A stretch of DNA of 64,000 nucleotides, taken from the NCBI GenBank assembly GCA_012103325.1, contig WLWY01000003.1, forward strand, positions 930,001-994,000, written 5' to 3'. The notes beneath the pieces were generated by a model. The model did not search any database, was not told the origin of the DNA, and saw nothing but the letters and a program-made list of their open reading frames with translations. Made by a program: the position numbers and the translations under genes. This DNA is from Alphaproteobacteria bacterium (GTDB lineage Bacteria > Pseudomonadota > Alphaproteobacteria > UBA8366 > GCA-2717185). Below, in pieces: positions 44,956 to 54,980 of the stretch; the stretch's first letter is position 1; the number at the start of each line of letters is the position of its first letter.

Positions 44956-46275
44956 ATGATGGAGAAACCGAAAACCGTTACGGACCCGGGACGGGTCGAT
45001 GTCCTCGCGAAGCAAATTCGGGACGGCGCTCTGTCACCTGTCGAGCTCGTGCAGCACTATCTCGACAGGATCGAAACGGTGGAACCGCAGGTCGAGGCCT
45101 GGCGCGAGCTTTGTGCCGATGCCGCGCTCGAAGAAGCCACCATTCAGGAAACGGAAATCCGGTCCGGCACGATCCGCGGCCCGCTGCACGGGATACCGGT
45201 CGGGGTAAAGGACATCATCGACGTTGCCGGCGTGCCGACACGCTGTAACAGCAAATCCCGTGCCGATGCCGCACCGGCGACGGCCGACGCGGAAGTTGTC
45301 ACCGCGCTGCGCGTCGCCGGCGCCATTATTCTTGGCAAGACCCATACGACCGAATTCGCTTTCCGCGACATCTCGCCGGCGCGCAATCCCTACAATCTGG
45401 ATCACACGCCCGGCGGCTCCAGCAGCGGCTCCGGTGCGGCGGTTTCCGCCGGCATGGTGCCTGTCGCGCTTGGGACGCAGACCATGGCCTCGGTCAACCG
45501 GCCAGCAGCTTATTGCGGTATTGCCGCCTTCAAACCCAGTACGCGCCTGATGCCCGGCGGCGGCGTTGCCCCCCTCTCCTATCTCTACGACACAGTTGGC
45601 TTCTACGGCTGGAGCGTCGCCGACGCCGCGACGGTGTTCGAAGCGATATGCCCGTCGCATGCGCGGATGCATCGGATAGCAGCAACAGACTCGGCCCTCA
45701 ACATCACGGTCCTGCAGGATCCGTTTATCGAGAATGCGAACTCCGATATCCACAAATCCATCGATCAAACCGAGGCCAGCCTCAAGGAAGCAGACTACAA
45801 TGTCGTGCGCCAGGACGCGCCAATCGACATCGCTGCCCTTCAGGAGTTACATCGGCTCACGATGGAATACGATATCGGCCATACCCAAAAGGGTCTGCTC
45901 GACGAACCGGAAGGCAGCGTTGGTAGCTTTTTATGTGAGGCTATCCGCCGCGGACTGGAAACGTCAGTTGGTGAATATGCCGAGGGGCGGCGGGCGATCG
46001 ACATCGCGCGCCACACTTTCTTCAACCATTTCCCTGAAACGGATGCGTTCATCTGGCCCGCAACACCGAAGACCGCGCCAAAAGGCTTGGAATGGACCGG
46101 CGATGCCAGCTACATCTCGCCCTGGACCGCACTCGGCGGACCTGTCGTTACGATGCCCGTCGGGTTATCGTCCGAAAAGATGCCGATCGGCTGCCTTGTC
46201 GCAGGGACGCCGGGCAGCGATTACCGCTTCGCCAGTATGGCCAGGAAAATTGCCGACGCGGCGGAGACGCACTAA
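44956..46275 (+). CDS. Amidase (amidase-signature family)
   Basis: A 439-residue Ser-cisSer-Lys amidase. The catalytic Lys85 lies in GIPVGVKDIIDVAG, the Gly-Ser loop at 153-160 in PGGSSSGSGAAVSAG, and nucleophile Ser179 in GTQTMASVNRPAAYCG. It would hydrolyse an amide to acid and ammonia. The variant NRPAAYCG differs from the more usual I-R-x-P sequence but keeps the Ser. It is convergent with the tyrosine phosphatase gene, their stops overlapping by four bases. Substrate unknown; ATG 44956 or the next in-frame ATG may be used. Confidence 0.87.
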   Translation: MMEKPKTVTDPGRVDVLAKQIRDGALSPVELVQHYLDRIETVEPQVEAWRELCADAALEEATIQETEIRSGTIRGPLHGIPVGVKDIIDVAGVPTRCNSKSRADAAPATADAEVVTALRVAGAIILGKTHTTEFAFRDISPARNPYNLDHTPGGSSSGSGAAVSAGMVPVALGTQTMASVNRPAAYCGIAAFKPSTRLMPGGGVAPLSYLYDTVGFYGWSVADAATVFEAICPSHARMHRIAATDSALNITVLQDPFIENANSDIHKSIDQTEASLKEADYNVVRQDAPIDIAALQELHRLTMEYDIGHTQKGLLDEPEGSVGSFLCEAIRRGLETSVGEYAEGRRAIDIARHTFFNHFPETDAFIWPATPKTAPKGLEWTGDASYISPWTALGGPVVTMPVGLSSEKMPIGCLVAGTPGSDYRFASMARKIADAAETH

Positions 46276-46772
46276 GCGTAGCGTTCAGAATTTGCTGCAA
46301 AGTTCAGAATGAACCGACGCTGTTCGTCTGTATCTGGAATCTCCAGCAGCCTTGCACCGCTTACGATCGAAATAGCTTCTTCGGCATCGACGGCGAACCG
46401 AGTAAGAATACAGCTGGCAACCATGCCGGTGCGACCGATCCCGGCTCTACAGTGCACAGCAATATTGCCTCCTGCCCGCAACGCGGCACAGGTCGATTCC
46501 ACCAGAGCGGCGAAACTCGGTTTTTCAGGCAACCCCCGATCTTCAATCGGATACTGGACGAACTCTATCTCGAACTCTCCGCATGTTTCACTCTCTTTGG
46601 CGAGACCCAGTTGCTGAGCCTCACGATATTCAAGTAGCGAGACGATCCGCGTAACCCCCATATCGCTGAACGCCTGTATATCGTCCCGAAGCCGCTCCCC
46701 CGATGGTTTCGGCATGACATAGAGATCGCCCGCCGTATCAGTCTGAACCTTATAAATAGACGGCGGTACCAT
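46272..46772 (-). CDS. Protein-tyrosine/dual-specificity phosphatase family protein
   Basis: A 166-residue cysteine phosphatase. The P-loop is AVHCRAGIGRTGMVAS (Cys108, Arg114), and a general-acid candidate is Asp78 in YPIEDRGLPEK. The length fits a stand-alone catalytic domain. Bacterial members may dephosphorylate Tyr/Ser residues, polysaccharide-kinase substrates or phosphoinositides. No cognate kinase is in the window. No clear ribosome site precedes the start. Confidence 0.83.
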   Translation of the reverse strand: MVPPSIYKVQTDTAGDLYVMPKPSGERLRDDIQAFSDMGVTRIVSLLEYREAQQLGLAKESETCGEFEIEFVQYPIEDRGLPEKPSFAALVESTCAALRAGGNIAVHCRAGIGRTGMVASCILTRFAVDAEEAISIVSGARLLEIPDTDEQRRFILNFAANSERYA

Positions 46773-46822
46773 GCTTTCGATCCATGCTGTTTTCCTTCGG
46801 CAACCCGTCGCAGGGCCCGGCG

Positions 46823-48418
46823 TCAGGCGGCCTGATCCTCCTTAACCATGGCAGCCCCCTTCTCACCGATCATGATCGTAGGCGCGTTCGTATTGCCCGT
46901 CGTTACGGTCGGCATGATCGAGGCGTCGACGACGCGCAAGCCGGAGATCCCGTGCACGCGCAAGCGCGGATCGACGACCGCCATCGGGTCTTCGCCCATC
47001 TTACAGGTGCCGACGGGGTGGTAGATCGATGCGCCGTTGCGTTTCGCGAACTCGAAGACATCCTCGACCGTATCGATGGGATTGCCCGGCTCCAGCTCCC
47101 GCACGCTGTGTTCCGCGAGAGCTGGCGCGGCCAGGATACGCTGCGTATGCCGGATGCCTGCCAGCATGACATAGGCGTCGCCCTCGGCGGACATGTAGTT
47201 GGGCCGGATAACCGGCGCCGCCAGCGGATCCGCGCTTTCCGCCATGATCGTGCCGCGGCTTTCCGGCCGTACCGGGCAGACCGCAACGGTCATGCCTGGC
47301 TCGCGCTCCAGCGACCCGATGACTTCGGTGCCGTAACTCGCCGGGGTAAAGAGAAGCTGCAGGTCGGGGCTGCTGAGGCCTTCGCGGCTGCGGCAGAATA
47401 CCTGTGCGCTGGTGACGCCGAATGTCAGCGCGCCATTGCCGCGGAAAACAAACCGCAGCGCTTCACGGGCGACCCGAACGCCACGCGCCAACTCATTGAT
47501 CGAAATCAGATCTTTGACCCTGTGCGAAACCCGGGTCACGTAGTGGTCGGACAGATTGGAGCCCACGCCCGGCAGGTCGTGCACCACCTCGACACCGATC
47601 GAGCGGAGATGTTCCGCCGGGCCGACACCGGAGACCTGCAGCAAGTGCGGCGAATTCACCGCACCGCCGGACAAAATAACTTCCTTATCCGCGCGAACCT
47701 CGCGGTCGACACCGCCCTGACGATAGGCGACGCCGACGCAGCGCTTGCCCTCGAACAGCAGCTTCGTTGCGACCGCGTCAGTGACGATTTCCAGATTTTT
47801 CCGCCCCTTCGCTTCTGCGAGGAAGGTGCGCGCCGTCGACCCGCGGAAGCGTCCCCGTCGCGTCATTTGCGAATAACCGACGCCTTCCTGTTGCTTACCG
47901 TTAAGATCTCGGTTGAAAGAGAAACCTGCCTGAACCGCCGCCTCCACAAATTTGTGTGTGAGCGGCAGGATCGTCCGGTAGTCCTCGACGATGAGCGGTC
48001 CGCCGCGGCCCCGCACCTCGTCTTCGCTGCCATTGCGGTAAGTCTCCGATTTCATGAAGAGCGGCAGCACATCGTCGAAACCCCAACCTCGGCAGCCGCG
48101 CTGCGCCCAACCGTCGAAATCCGCCCGATTCCCCCGCACATAGAGCATGCCGTTAATTGAGCTGGAACCGCCCAAGACCCGGCCTCGCGGCCAGTGGATA
48201 CGGCGGCCTCCCGTATTCTCCTCCGGCTCGCTGCTGTACATCCAGTTCACTGCTGGATTGTGGAGCAAAGCGCGGATACCGGCGGGAATGTGGATCATCG
48301 GGTGCCGGTCTTTTGGCCCAGCTTCCAAAAGGACAACCTTCGAGCCGTCCTCGCTCAACCGCGCCGCCATGACGCAACCGGCCGACCCGGCGCCGACGAC
48401 GACATAATCCGCATTCAT
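46823..48418 (-). CDS. GMC-family oxidoreductase (choline-dehydrogenase-like)
   Basis: A 531-residue FAD-dependent alcohol oxidoreductase. The FAD motif [20 protein letters not shown] opens the protein; [20 protein letters not shown] is GMC signature 1, and [20 protein letters not shown] is signature 2. The catalytic His in [12 protein letters not shown] and Asn in GNTNAPTIM are present. It oxidises a primary alcohol to an aldehyde, possibly onward to an acid. ATG 48418 follows AAGGAA; no betaine-aldehyde dehydrogenase or choline transporter is nearby, so BetA is not assigned. Confidence 0.88.
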   Translation of the reverse strand: MNADYVVVGAGSAGCVMAARLSEDGSKVVLLEAGPKDRHPMIHIPAGIRALLHNPAVNWMYSSEPEENTGGRRIHWPRGRVLGGSSSINGMLYVRGNRADFDGWAQRGCRGWGFDDVLPLFMKSETYRNGSEDEVRGRGGPLIVEDYRTILPLTHKFVEAAVQAGFSFNRDLNGKQQEGVGYSQMTRRGRFRGSTARTFLAEAKGRKNLEIVTDAVATKLLFEGKRCVGVAYRQGGVDREVRADKEVILSGGAVNSPHLLQVSGVGPAEHLRSIGVEVVHDLPGVGSNLSDHYVTRVSHRVKDLISINELARGVRVAREALRFVFRGNGALTFGVTSAQVFCRSREGLSSPDLQLLFTPASYGTEVIGSLEREPGMTVAVCPVRPESRGTIMAESADPLAAPVIRPNYMSAEGDAYVMLAGIRHTQRILAAPALAEHSVRELEPGNPIDTVEDVFEFAKRNGASIYHPVGTCKMGEDPMAVVDPRLRVHGISGLRVVDASIMPTVTTGNTNAPTIMIGEKGAAMVKEDQAA

Positions 48419-48488
48419 TACCGTGTTCCTTTTCTTCTTGCGACACAAACTTACCGGCGTCGATCACTCGGCTTGAAGCAATATGAAA

Positions 48489-48511
48489 GCGGCGGGCAAG
48501 AAGCCCGCCGC
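48489..48511 (-). terminator. Rho-independent-type terminator hairpin
   Basis: A GC-rich perfect stem of nine base pairs (GCGGCGGGC with GCCCGCCGC) around a five-base loop, 24 bases past the stop of the LLM gene at 48535 on the minus strand. On that strand the stem is followed by a modest T-rich run (TTTCATATT), so termination is likely but the T-tract is short. Confidence 0.7.
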
Positions 48512-48534
48512 AATCACATCAAAGCGTTAAGAGA

Positions 48535-49704
48535 TCAGTCGGCGGCTTCCGCCATCCGCATCTTCGGCATGACCTCCTTACCGAAGATTTCGAGCTGCTC
48601 GATCATAACCTTCTCGGGCGTGCCCATGGCGGACTGGACATTCACATCCTCCAGGCCTGGGAATTTCTCGTTCAATGTGTGCAGGAAGTCGACGAAACCC
48701 TCGGACGGACCGCAATACCAGGCGCCATTGTCGCAAGCCCATTCCAGGGTTGGGATACCGGAATCCGGAATGCCGCCGCGCCGGCTGATCGCCTCGACTT
48801 GGTCGTCGGTGAGCTTGCCGAGGAAGCCCAGCGGGCCGAACATCTTGGCGTGCTCCTCGTAGAATGGGCGTGCTTCTTCGATCGCCTTCTCTTTCGTCTC
48901 GGCGATATGAAAGGAAATACCGAGGCATAGACCGGTGCCAGGCTGCGATTCCTTCCCGGCCCGCAGATGCGCTTCGTGGAACTTGCTGATCGAACTGTTC
49001 AACAACAGCGCGGAACCGCCACCGATGATACCCTTGATGCCGTATTTCATCATGAAGTCCAGGCCGCGGTCCGTCGCGCTAACGACCGGCTGCCAGCATT
49101 CCACCGGCAGATTCTTGGGCCGCGGCACCAGGGTCAGCTCCTTCAAATCATAGCCGCGATACGGCACGTCCGGGGGCAAGGTGTAGTATTTGCCTTTGTG
49201 CGAGAAGGATTCGCTGTGGAACGCCTTAAACAGAATCTCGACCTGCTCTTCGAACTGTTCCCGGTTGGCGTCCTTGTCGATCAACGCGCCGCCGAGCGTT
49301 TCCACCTCGCGGGTGTGATAGCCGCGTCCGACACCGAATATGCATCGGCCATTGGTCAGGTGATCAGCGACCGCGAAATCTTCCGCCAGACGCAGCGGAT
49401 GCCACATCGGCGTGATGTTGAAACCGCAACCGTAGTTCAGCTTCTCGGTAATGTGGGACAGATGAACCGCCAACATCGGGATGTTCGGAATGACCTCATA
49501 ACCCTCATGCTGGAAATGGTGCTCCGCAAACCACAGCGTGTGGTAGCCGAGCTTATCCATGCATTTGGCCAGCGCTTCGGTCTTGCCGAAAATACCCGCC
49601 AACTGCTCATCCGAATAGCGCCGCTCATTCGCCGGCGTCGCGTCCGTGCCCATGTCGCCGAGGTCAATATGCCCGGCGAAGAGCGATGAAAACCGTTTGA
49701 TCAT
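48535..49704 (-). CDS. LLM-class flavin-dependent oxidoreductase
   Basis: A 389-residue luciferase-like monooxygenase. Characteristic segments are FAEHHFQHEGYEVIPNIPML, NYGCGFNITPMWHPLRLAED and GRCIFGVGRGYHTREVETLG. It is longer than the LLM protein at 43802 and belongs to a different subgroup. FMN or F420 dependence and substrate are not determinable by sequence alone. ATG 49704 has a strong AGGAGG ribosome site. A terminator follows at 48489-48511. The gene is divergent from the acetyltransferase at 49958. Confidence 0.87.
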   Translation of the reverse strand: MIKRFSSLFAGHIDLGDMGTDATPANERRYSDEQLAGIFGKTEALAKCMDKLGYHTLWFAEHHFQHEGYEVIPNIPMLAVHLSHITEKLNYGCGFNITPMWHPLRLAEDFAVADHLTNGRCIFGVGRGYHTREVETLGGALIDKDANREQFEEQVEILFKAFHSESFSHKGKYYTLPPDVPYRGYDLKELTLVPRPKNLPVECWQPVVSATDRGLDFMMKYGIKGIIGGGSALLLNSSISKFHEAHLRAGKESQPGTGLCLGISFHIAETKEKAIEEARPFYEEHAKMFGPLGFLGKLTDDQVEAISRRGGIPDSGIPTLEWACDNGAWYCGPSEGFVDFLHTLNEKFPGLEDVNVQSAMGTPEKVMIEQLEIFGKEVMPKMRMAEAAD

Positions 49705-49957
49705 GCCGATCCTCCTATCCCGTGCTGCGCACGCAGCCGCGCGTCATGCACTTCCCAAAATTTGAGAAATGGTACCAACTGGAACGGGCAAAAAATAGCC
49801 GTTTTGTCAAATCGATGGAAAATTGTCCGGACATATAAGGAAACGGCGGAAATCAAGGCCTTACACCGTCGCCGGCAGCCGGTCGTCAGGTAGAGAAAAA
49901 ACGTACTATAACGTTGTCCACGGAAGCTGAGCGACAACAGGAAGGAACCGCACAACG

Positions 49958-50428
49958 ATGGATCTCAATGAGGAGATAAAATTTCGTCCGGCGGCACTGG
50001 CCGATCTGGAAACAATTGTCGCCTTGCTGGCCAAGGATGATCTGGGAAAAATCCGCGAAACCCTCGCGACCGCATTGGATCCTGCCTATGTGAAAGCGTT
50101 CGAGGCGATCGAGCGCGATATCGGAAACGAGGTTATTGTTGGGGAAGATGCGCAGGGCATCGTCGGCGCGATGCAACTGACTTATATCCCGAATTTGACC
50201 TTTACGGGCGCCACACGATGCCAGATCGAAGGGGTGAGGATCTCGGACCGTCTCCGAGGCCAAGGCGTGGGACGAAGAATGATTATGTGGGCCGTCGAGC
50301 GCGCCCGAAAAAACGGCTGCGGCATCGTACAATTGACCTCGAACAAGGCGCGCGACCGCGCAATCGCCTTTTATGAGGATCTTGGATTCGAAGCCAGCCA
50401 TATCGGGTTCAAGCTCTACCTCGATTAG
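49958..50428 (+). CDS. GNAT-family N-acetyltransferase
   Basis: A 156-residue acetyltransferase. Strand IKFRPAALADLETIVALLAK opens it; QLTYIPNLTFTGATRCQIEG leads to motif A RGQGVGRRMIMWAVERAR, and motif B is LTSNKARDRAIAFYEDLGFE. This arrangement resembles phosphinothricin- and aminoglycoside-type and other small-molecule acetyltransferases; substrate unknown. It is followed 32 bp later by a CPA2 antiporter gene on the same strand. Confidence 0.87.
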   Translation: MDLNEEIKFRPAALADLETIVALLAKDDLGKIRETLATALDPAYVKAFEAIERDIGNEVIVGEDAQGIVGAMQLTYIPNLTFTGATRCQIEGVRISDRLRGQGVGRRMIMWAVERARKNGCGIVQLTSNKARDRAIAFYEDLGFEASHIGFKLYLD

Positions 50429-50460
50429 GCATCGATGGCTTCGCCCCAAAGGAACGCAAT

Positions 50461-52146
50461 TTGCACATCCCTGATATCCTCTACGACGTTCTGATATTCC
50501 TGGCCGCCGCCATTATCGTCGTGCCGCTGCTTAAGCGGTTTAGGATCAGCCCCATCCTTGGTTATCTCGCGGCCGGCGTCGTTATCGGCCCGCATTTGTT
50601 CTCACTGGTTAAGCTTACTTCCGGCGCTCATGCGCTGGCGGAGTTCGGCGTCGTCTTCCTGCTATTCATGATCGGCCTCGAGCTTTCCGTCGAACGCCTG
50701 CGGAATTTAGCGGGGAGCGTCCTGGGCCTGGGCACACTTCAGGTCGTGATCACGGGATTTGCCATTGGGGGCGTTGCCGTCGCGTTTGGGGCCACCGGAC
50801 GCGAAGCCATCGTCATTGGCGGTGGCTTGGCACTGTCTTCGACCGCCTTTGTATTGCAACTCCTCATCGAACGCGGTGAGCGAATGACAGGATACGGTCA
50901 GGCGTCATTTGCCATTCTGCTTCTGCAGGACATCGCCGTCGTGCCCCTGCTTATCATCGTGCGGTTGCTCGCGGAATCCGAAGCCGGGATCATTCAACTC
51001 GCCGCCATCTCCGCGCTTCAGGCCGCGGCGGCCATTGCCGCCATCATCGTCATCGGGCGGCTCGTTCTGCGGCCGCTCTACCGCATCGTTGCGGGAACCA
51101 ACAGCTCGGAACTCTTCGTCGCCACAACTCTGCTCGTTGTCCTGGGGACCAGTTGGGCGGTTTCCCTGGGTGGTTTCTCGATGGCGCTGGGCGCCTTTTT
51201 GGCGGGCCTGTTGCTTGCGGAAACAGAATACCGCCATCAGGTCGAAGCGGATATCAGACCATTCCGCGGCATTCTGCTCGGCCTTTTCTTCATGATCATC
51301 GGCATGTCGCTCGACTTGCCGCTTGTCGGCCGACATTGGTTGGACATCGTCCTGCTGGTGTTCGGCCTCATGATTGGGAAGTCGATTATCACTGCCGTGT
51401 TATGCCGCCTGGTCGGCCAAAGCAACGAAATCGCCGTCAGAACCGGCCTGCTGCTTTCTCAGGGCGGCGAGTTCGGTTTCGTGATTTTCGGCGCCGCTAT
51501 GGTCACCGGCGTATTGCCGCAAGAGATCGGTCAAATTTTACTCGCCGTCATTTCGGTCACCATGATGCTGACGCCGATTGTCGATTCCGCAGGCAAAAGG
51601 CTCTCGCGAATGCTCGGTAAAGATCCGGCACCGAATCTCGATACGATCAGCGAAGAAACGCAGAATTTAAGCAGCCACGTCGTTATCGTCGGCTTCGGCC
51701 GGGTTGGGCAAACGGTCGCGAAAGCGCTTTCGCTTGGCGGTGTCGATTATGTCGCGCTCGACCTCAACCACAAGCGGGTTCGGAATTGCCACCGAAAGGG
51801 GATGTCCGTGTATTACGGCAATGGGGGCGACATCGGCATCCTGAATGCGGTCGGCGCCGGACGCGCCAGCGCCGCCGTGATCACCACCGATCAGGCAGTA
51901 AAGGCTCTGCGCATCAGCTTTCGCGACCTTCAGATCTTCGTGCGCGCCCGCAACCTCAGGCACCGGCGCGACCTGACCCGGGAAGGCGCGACTTCCGTCG
52001 TTCCCGAAGCGCTCGAAGCCAGCATTCAACTCGCGGGCATCGTGCTGCGTGCCGTCGGCACGAGCATCGATACGATCGACGAGGTCGAACAGGAATTCCG
52101 GCGGGAGGATTATGCCGCCCTGGAAGAAATCGAAGGCGACACCTAA
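50461..52146 (+). CDS. CPA2-family monovalent cation:proton antiporter (KefB/KefC-like)
   Basis: A 561-residue membrane protein: about twelve transmembrane helices in residues 1-390, then a cytoplasmic RCK/TrkA-N domain starting at HVVIVGFGRVGQTVAKALSL (NAD-binding G-x-G-x-x-G). The segment FLLFMIGLELSVERLRNLAG is the family signature. It exchanges K+ or Na+ for H+; a KefC-like glutathione gate may operate, but no KefF-type ancillary gene is adjacent. The start is TTG 50461, preceded by AAAGGAACG. Convergent with the DHA2 transporter. Confidence 0.92.
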   Translation: MHIPDILYDVLIFLAAAIIVVPLLKRFRISPILGYLAAGVVIGPHLFSLVKLTSGAHALAEFGVVFLLFMIGLELSVERLRNLAGSVLGLGTLQVVITGFAIGGVAVAFGATGREAIVIGGGLALSSTAFVLQLLIERGERMTGYGQASFAILLLQDIAVVPLLIIVRLLAESEAGIIQLAAISALQAAAAIAAIIVIGRLVLRPLYRIVAGTNSSELFVATTLLVVLGTSWAVSLGGFSMALGAFLAGLLLAETEYRHQVEADIRPFRGILLGLFFMIIGMSLDLPLVGRHWLDIVLLVFGLMIGKSIITAVLCRLVGQSNEIAVRTGLLLSQGGEFGFVIFGAAMVTGVLPQEIGQILLAVISVTMMLTPIVDSAGKRLSRMLGKDPAPNLDTISEETQNLSSHVVIVGFGRVGQTVAKALSLGGVDYVALDLNHKRVRNCHRKGMSVYYGNGGDIGILNAVGAGRASAAVITTDQAVKALRISFRDLQIFVRARNLRHRRDLTREGATSVVPEALEASIQLAGIVLRAVGTSIDTIDEVEQEFRREDYAALEEIEGDT

Positions 52147-52153
52147 GCAAAGC

Positions 52154-53701
52154 TCAATGTTTTTTACCCGAACCGACCAACCACGCCGGGATCATCGCCA
52201 GGACGAACACGATGACGAAAATCAGGAATCCGTCCTGGAACCCCAACGTCATTGCCTGGGCTTCCACAACTTGACCCAGGAAATGCAGCGCGCCGGGCTG
52301 GTTGACGAGTTCCGGAACACCGGCTTCCCGCAAAATCTGCCCAACACTGTCGAGAAATTCTCGGCTCGAGGTATTCGAAGAATCCTGTGTCGCCGTCAGC
52401 GCGTCGGCATGAAACTGCGTGCGCATTTGAACGAAAACCACCCAGGCGTTAGTCCCTAATGACCCTCCGAGCTGACGGGAAAAGTTGACCATCCCCGCTC
52501 CCGAATTGAGCTTTTCCGGCTCGAGCGTCCGTAGTGCCGTGCTCATCAGAAACGGCATGGTGAAGGCCATGCCGAAACGGCTGATGATGTAATAGATCAT
52601 GAGGCTGAAGAAGGGCGTGTTCACGTCCGCGTCGATCATAAAGGCCGAGCCCGACGCGAATAGCGTGAGTCCGATCAAAATTCCGAGCCGCGCCGAAATC
52701 GTGTCCGCCAATCGTCCGGTAAACGGCAACGCCGCGGCGACCATCAGCGCCGCTGGCATGATCAGCAAGCCAGCGGAGAGCGGTGTCATTCCCTGAACCA
52801 GCTGACCAAAGACCGGCACCGCATAGGACGTGCCGAAATTGCCGATGCCGAAGATCAGCGTAATGAACATAACCGCCGTATATTCACGGTTTTTGAAAAG
52901 CGACAGATCGACCAGTGTCGCGCCACGGCGCATTTGCGAGCGCAAAAACCCGACACTGCATAGTACGGCAACGACGAAATAGGTGACGATCCGGTCGGAT
53001 ACCCAGCCGTCGCGCTGCCCATCGGTCAGCCCCGTCATCACGCAATACAGCGCAACGATAATCAATCCATATCCGGTCCAATCGAACGGCTGTTCCTTGG
53101 CGTCCCGGTAGGACGGCATAAAAATAAGGCCCGCAAAGAAAGCGACGAGAACCAGCGGCAGCGGGGCGAAGAAAATGTATCGCCAGTCGAAAATGCCGAT
53201 GGCGATACCGCCGAAAGCCGGTCCGATTGCGACCGCCAGCGAAAGAGCCATGCCATAGAGCCCCATCGCCGATCCACGGCGGTCGCTCGGGAAGACCTGG
53301 AAGATCGTCACCATTACAAGCGGCTGAATGACGCCAGCGGAAAACCCCTGCAAGGTGCGGCCGAACACGACGAAACTGTAATCTTCCGCGAACCCGCATA
53401 TCAGACTGCCGATGGCAAAAATAATCAGCGTCGCCGAAAATCCGATGCGTTGACCGAATACGGCGATGACCCAGGCGTTAAGGAGCTGACTAGTCGTCAT
53501 GGCAATGTTGAACGCCGTTGCCATCAGCTGCGCCTGATCCAAACCGATCCCAAACGCGCCCATGACATCGGGCACCGCCACATTCGAAATCGTCCCCGAA
53601 ACCACCATGACGAAGGAAGCTGTCATACCCGTTACGGTCACAAACATCCGATAGGACGGGCCGAAACGAGCGAACAGTTCGTCGACGGACTCCGTTCTCA
53701 C
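52154..53701 (-). CDS. DHA2-family (EmrB/QacA) MFS multidrug transporter
   Basis: A 515-residue drug:H+ antiporter with about fourteen hydrophobic segments. Motif A appears as a conserved loop after helix 2, helix 5 carries the antiporter motif C (MALSLAVAIGPAFGGIAIG), and GMAFTMPFLMSTALRTLEPE marks the second half. Translation starts at GTG 53701. No membrane-fusion partner is adjacent. Divergent from the D-2-hydroxyacid dehydrogenase. The exported compounds are unknown. Confidence 0.9.
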   Translation of the reverse strand: MRTESVDELFARFGPSYRMFVTVTGMTASFVMVVSGTISNVAVPDVMGAFGIGLDQAQLMATAFNIAMTTSQLLNAWVIAVFGQRIGFSATLIIFAIGSLICGFAEDYSFVVFGRTLQGFSAGVIQPLVMVTIFQVFPSDRRGSAMGLYGMALSLAVAIGPAFGGIAIGIFDWRYIFFAPLPLVLVAFFAGLIFMPSYRDAKEQPFDWTGYGLIIVALYCVMTGLTDGQRDGWVSDRIVTYFVVAVLCSVGFLRSQMRRGATLVDLSLFKNREYTAVMFITLIFGIGNFGTSYAVPVFGQLVQGMTPLSAGLLIMPAALMVAAALPFTGRLADTISARLGILIGLTLFASGSAFMIDADVNTPFFSLMIYYIISRFGMAFTMPFLMSTALRTLEPEKLNSGAGMVNFSRQLGGSLGTNAWVVFVQMRTQFHADALTATQDSSNTSSREFLDSVGQILREAGVPELVNQPGALHFLGQVVEAQAMTLGFQDGFLIFVIVFVLAMIPAWLVGSGKKH

Positions 53702-53918
53702 GCGGCGGCTTCCCCGTTAAATCGGCTTGATCGATTTTCGAGTTTAGGAGAGCCCATGAACGAGAGCCTGTTCCGATCCTGAAAACTGGGAGAATGAGGC
53801 GCGATGCTATTGCAATCGCGACAATATGCATAGGGCGCGGTCTCGGGTTAGATTACCGTAGCATCCCCATCTTGGCGGATTCCCGGCTATTCAATATTTA
53901 TTGAGCGGAGCAACAACG

Positions 53919-54980
53919 ATGCGCGATATCAAAGTCCTGAACATTCAACGCATGCCGCCGGAAGAGACGGAACGTGTCAAGGCAATCAGCCCCGCGATCC
54001 AATTCACCGAAGCCGCCGGATGGTTCGACGGCGAAATCCGCGAAACGTGGCCGCCGTTCACCTCCAATCGCTACCTCGCACCGGATGCCAGCGGTGAAGG
54101 CACCAAGGAAGAGCGCGACGCCCTGCTCGCCGACGCCGAAGTCGTGCTCGGAGGATGGCCCTTCCCGCTCGATTTGCGCGCCCGTGCGCCGAAACTCAAA
54201 TGGTTCCATCAGCGCCCCGCCGGAGCGAGCAATTTAATGCTGGGCGACCTATGGGGCAGCGACGTGACGGTGACGACCTCCCGCGGGTTCGGGAACACGC
54301 TACCTATCGCGGAATACACGATTGCCGGTATCCTGCATTTCGCCAAAGGCCTTCACCGCACCGCTATCGACAGCGAGAAAGCGGAGTTCGATTACCGCGC
54401 CTACAAGCCGACGCTGATCGAAGGAAAGACTGTCTGCGTCATCGGCGCCGGCGGTATCGGCCAGGATGTCGGCCGACTTTGCGCCGCGCTCGGCATGCGG
54501 GTCATCGGCACGCGGCGGCACCCGCCCGCCAAGGGCGAAACGCTGCCGGAAGGTTTCGCGGAAATCAGATCTCCCGCCGACTTGCCCGCAATGCTGGCCG
54601 AAAGCGACTTCGTTGCTGTGTGCTGCCAATGGACGCCGGAAACGACAAACCTTATCAATGCCAAAACCTTGGCCGTCATGAAGCCGGGCGGGGTTCTGGT
54701 CAACGTCGCGCGCGGTGAGATCATCGACGAGAACGCCCTGGCCGACGCGCTCGATTCCGGACATTTGCGTGGTGCGGCACTCGACGTCTACGTCGGCGAA
54801 TTCGAGCGCACGCCGCCGGAACGCCTGTGGCAGCACCCGAATATCCTGATCACGCCGCACACTTCCGGCATGACAGACATCAACCGGCACCGGGCCATCG
54901 AAGTGCTGTGCGAGAATATGGAGCGCTATTTGCGCGACGAACCCTTGCGCAACGTAATCGACTGGGAAGCGGGATATTGA
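53919..54980 (+). CDS. D-2-hydroxyacid dehydrogenase family protein
   Basis: A 353-residue NAD(P)-dependent 2-hydroxyacid dehydrogenase. The Rossmann motif VCVIGAGGIGQDVGRLC is followed by RRHPP basic residues of the kind that favour NADPH. Catalytic Arg lies in VNVARGEIIDENAL and His in LITPHTSGMTD; the Glu region is EFERTPPERLW. ATG 53919 follows GAGCGGAG. Its TGA overlaps the next dehydrogenase start (TGATG), so the two are coupled. Substrate unknown. Confidence 0.87.
   Translation: MRDIKVLNIQRMPPEETERVKAISPAIQFTEAAGWFDGEIRETWPPFTSNRYLAPDASGEGTKEERDALLADAEVVLGGWPFPLDLRARAPKLKWFHQRPAGASNLMLGDLWGSDVTVTTSRGFGNTLPIAEYTIAGILHFAKGLHRTAIDSEKAEFDYRAYKPTLIEGKTVCVIGAGGIGQDVGRLCAALGMRVIGTRRHPPAKGETLPEGFAEIRSPADLPAMLAESDFVAVCCQWTPETTNLINAKTLAVMKPGGVLVNVARGEIIDENALADALDSGHLRGAALDVYVGEFERTPPERLWQHPNILITPHTSGMTDINRHRAIEVLCENMERYLRDEPLRNVIDWEAGY

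Noticed and set aside
46784..48160. 458-codon open frame antisense to the GMC oxidoreductase
   Set aside because: The sense strand carries all GMC motifs; the antisense product has none.
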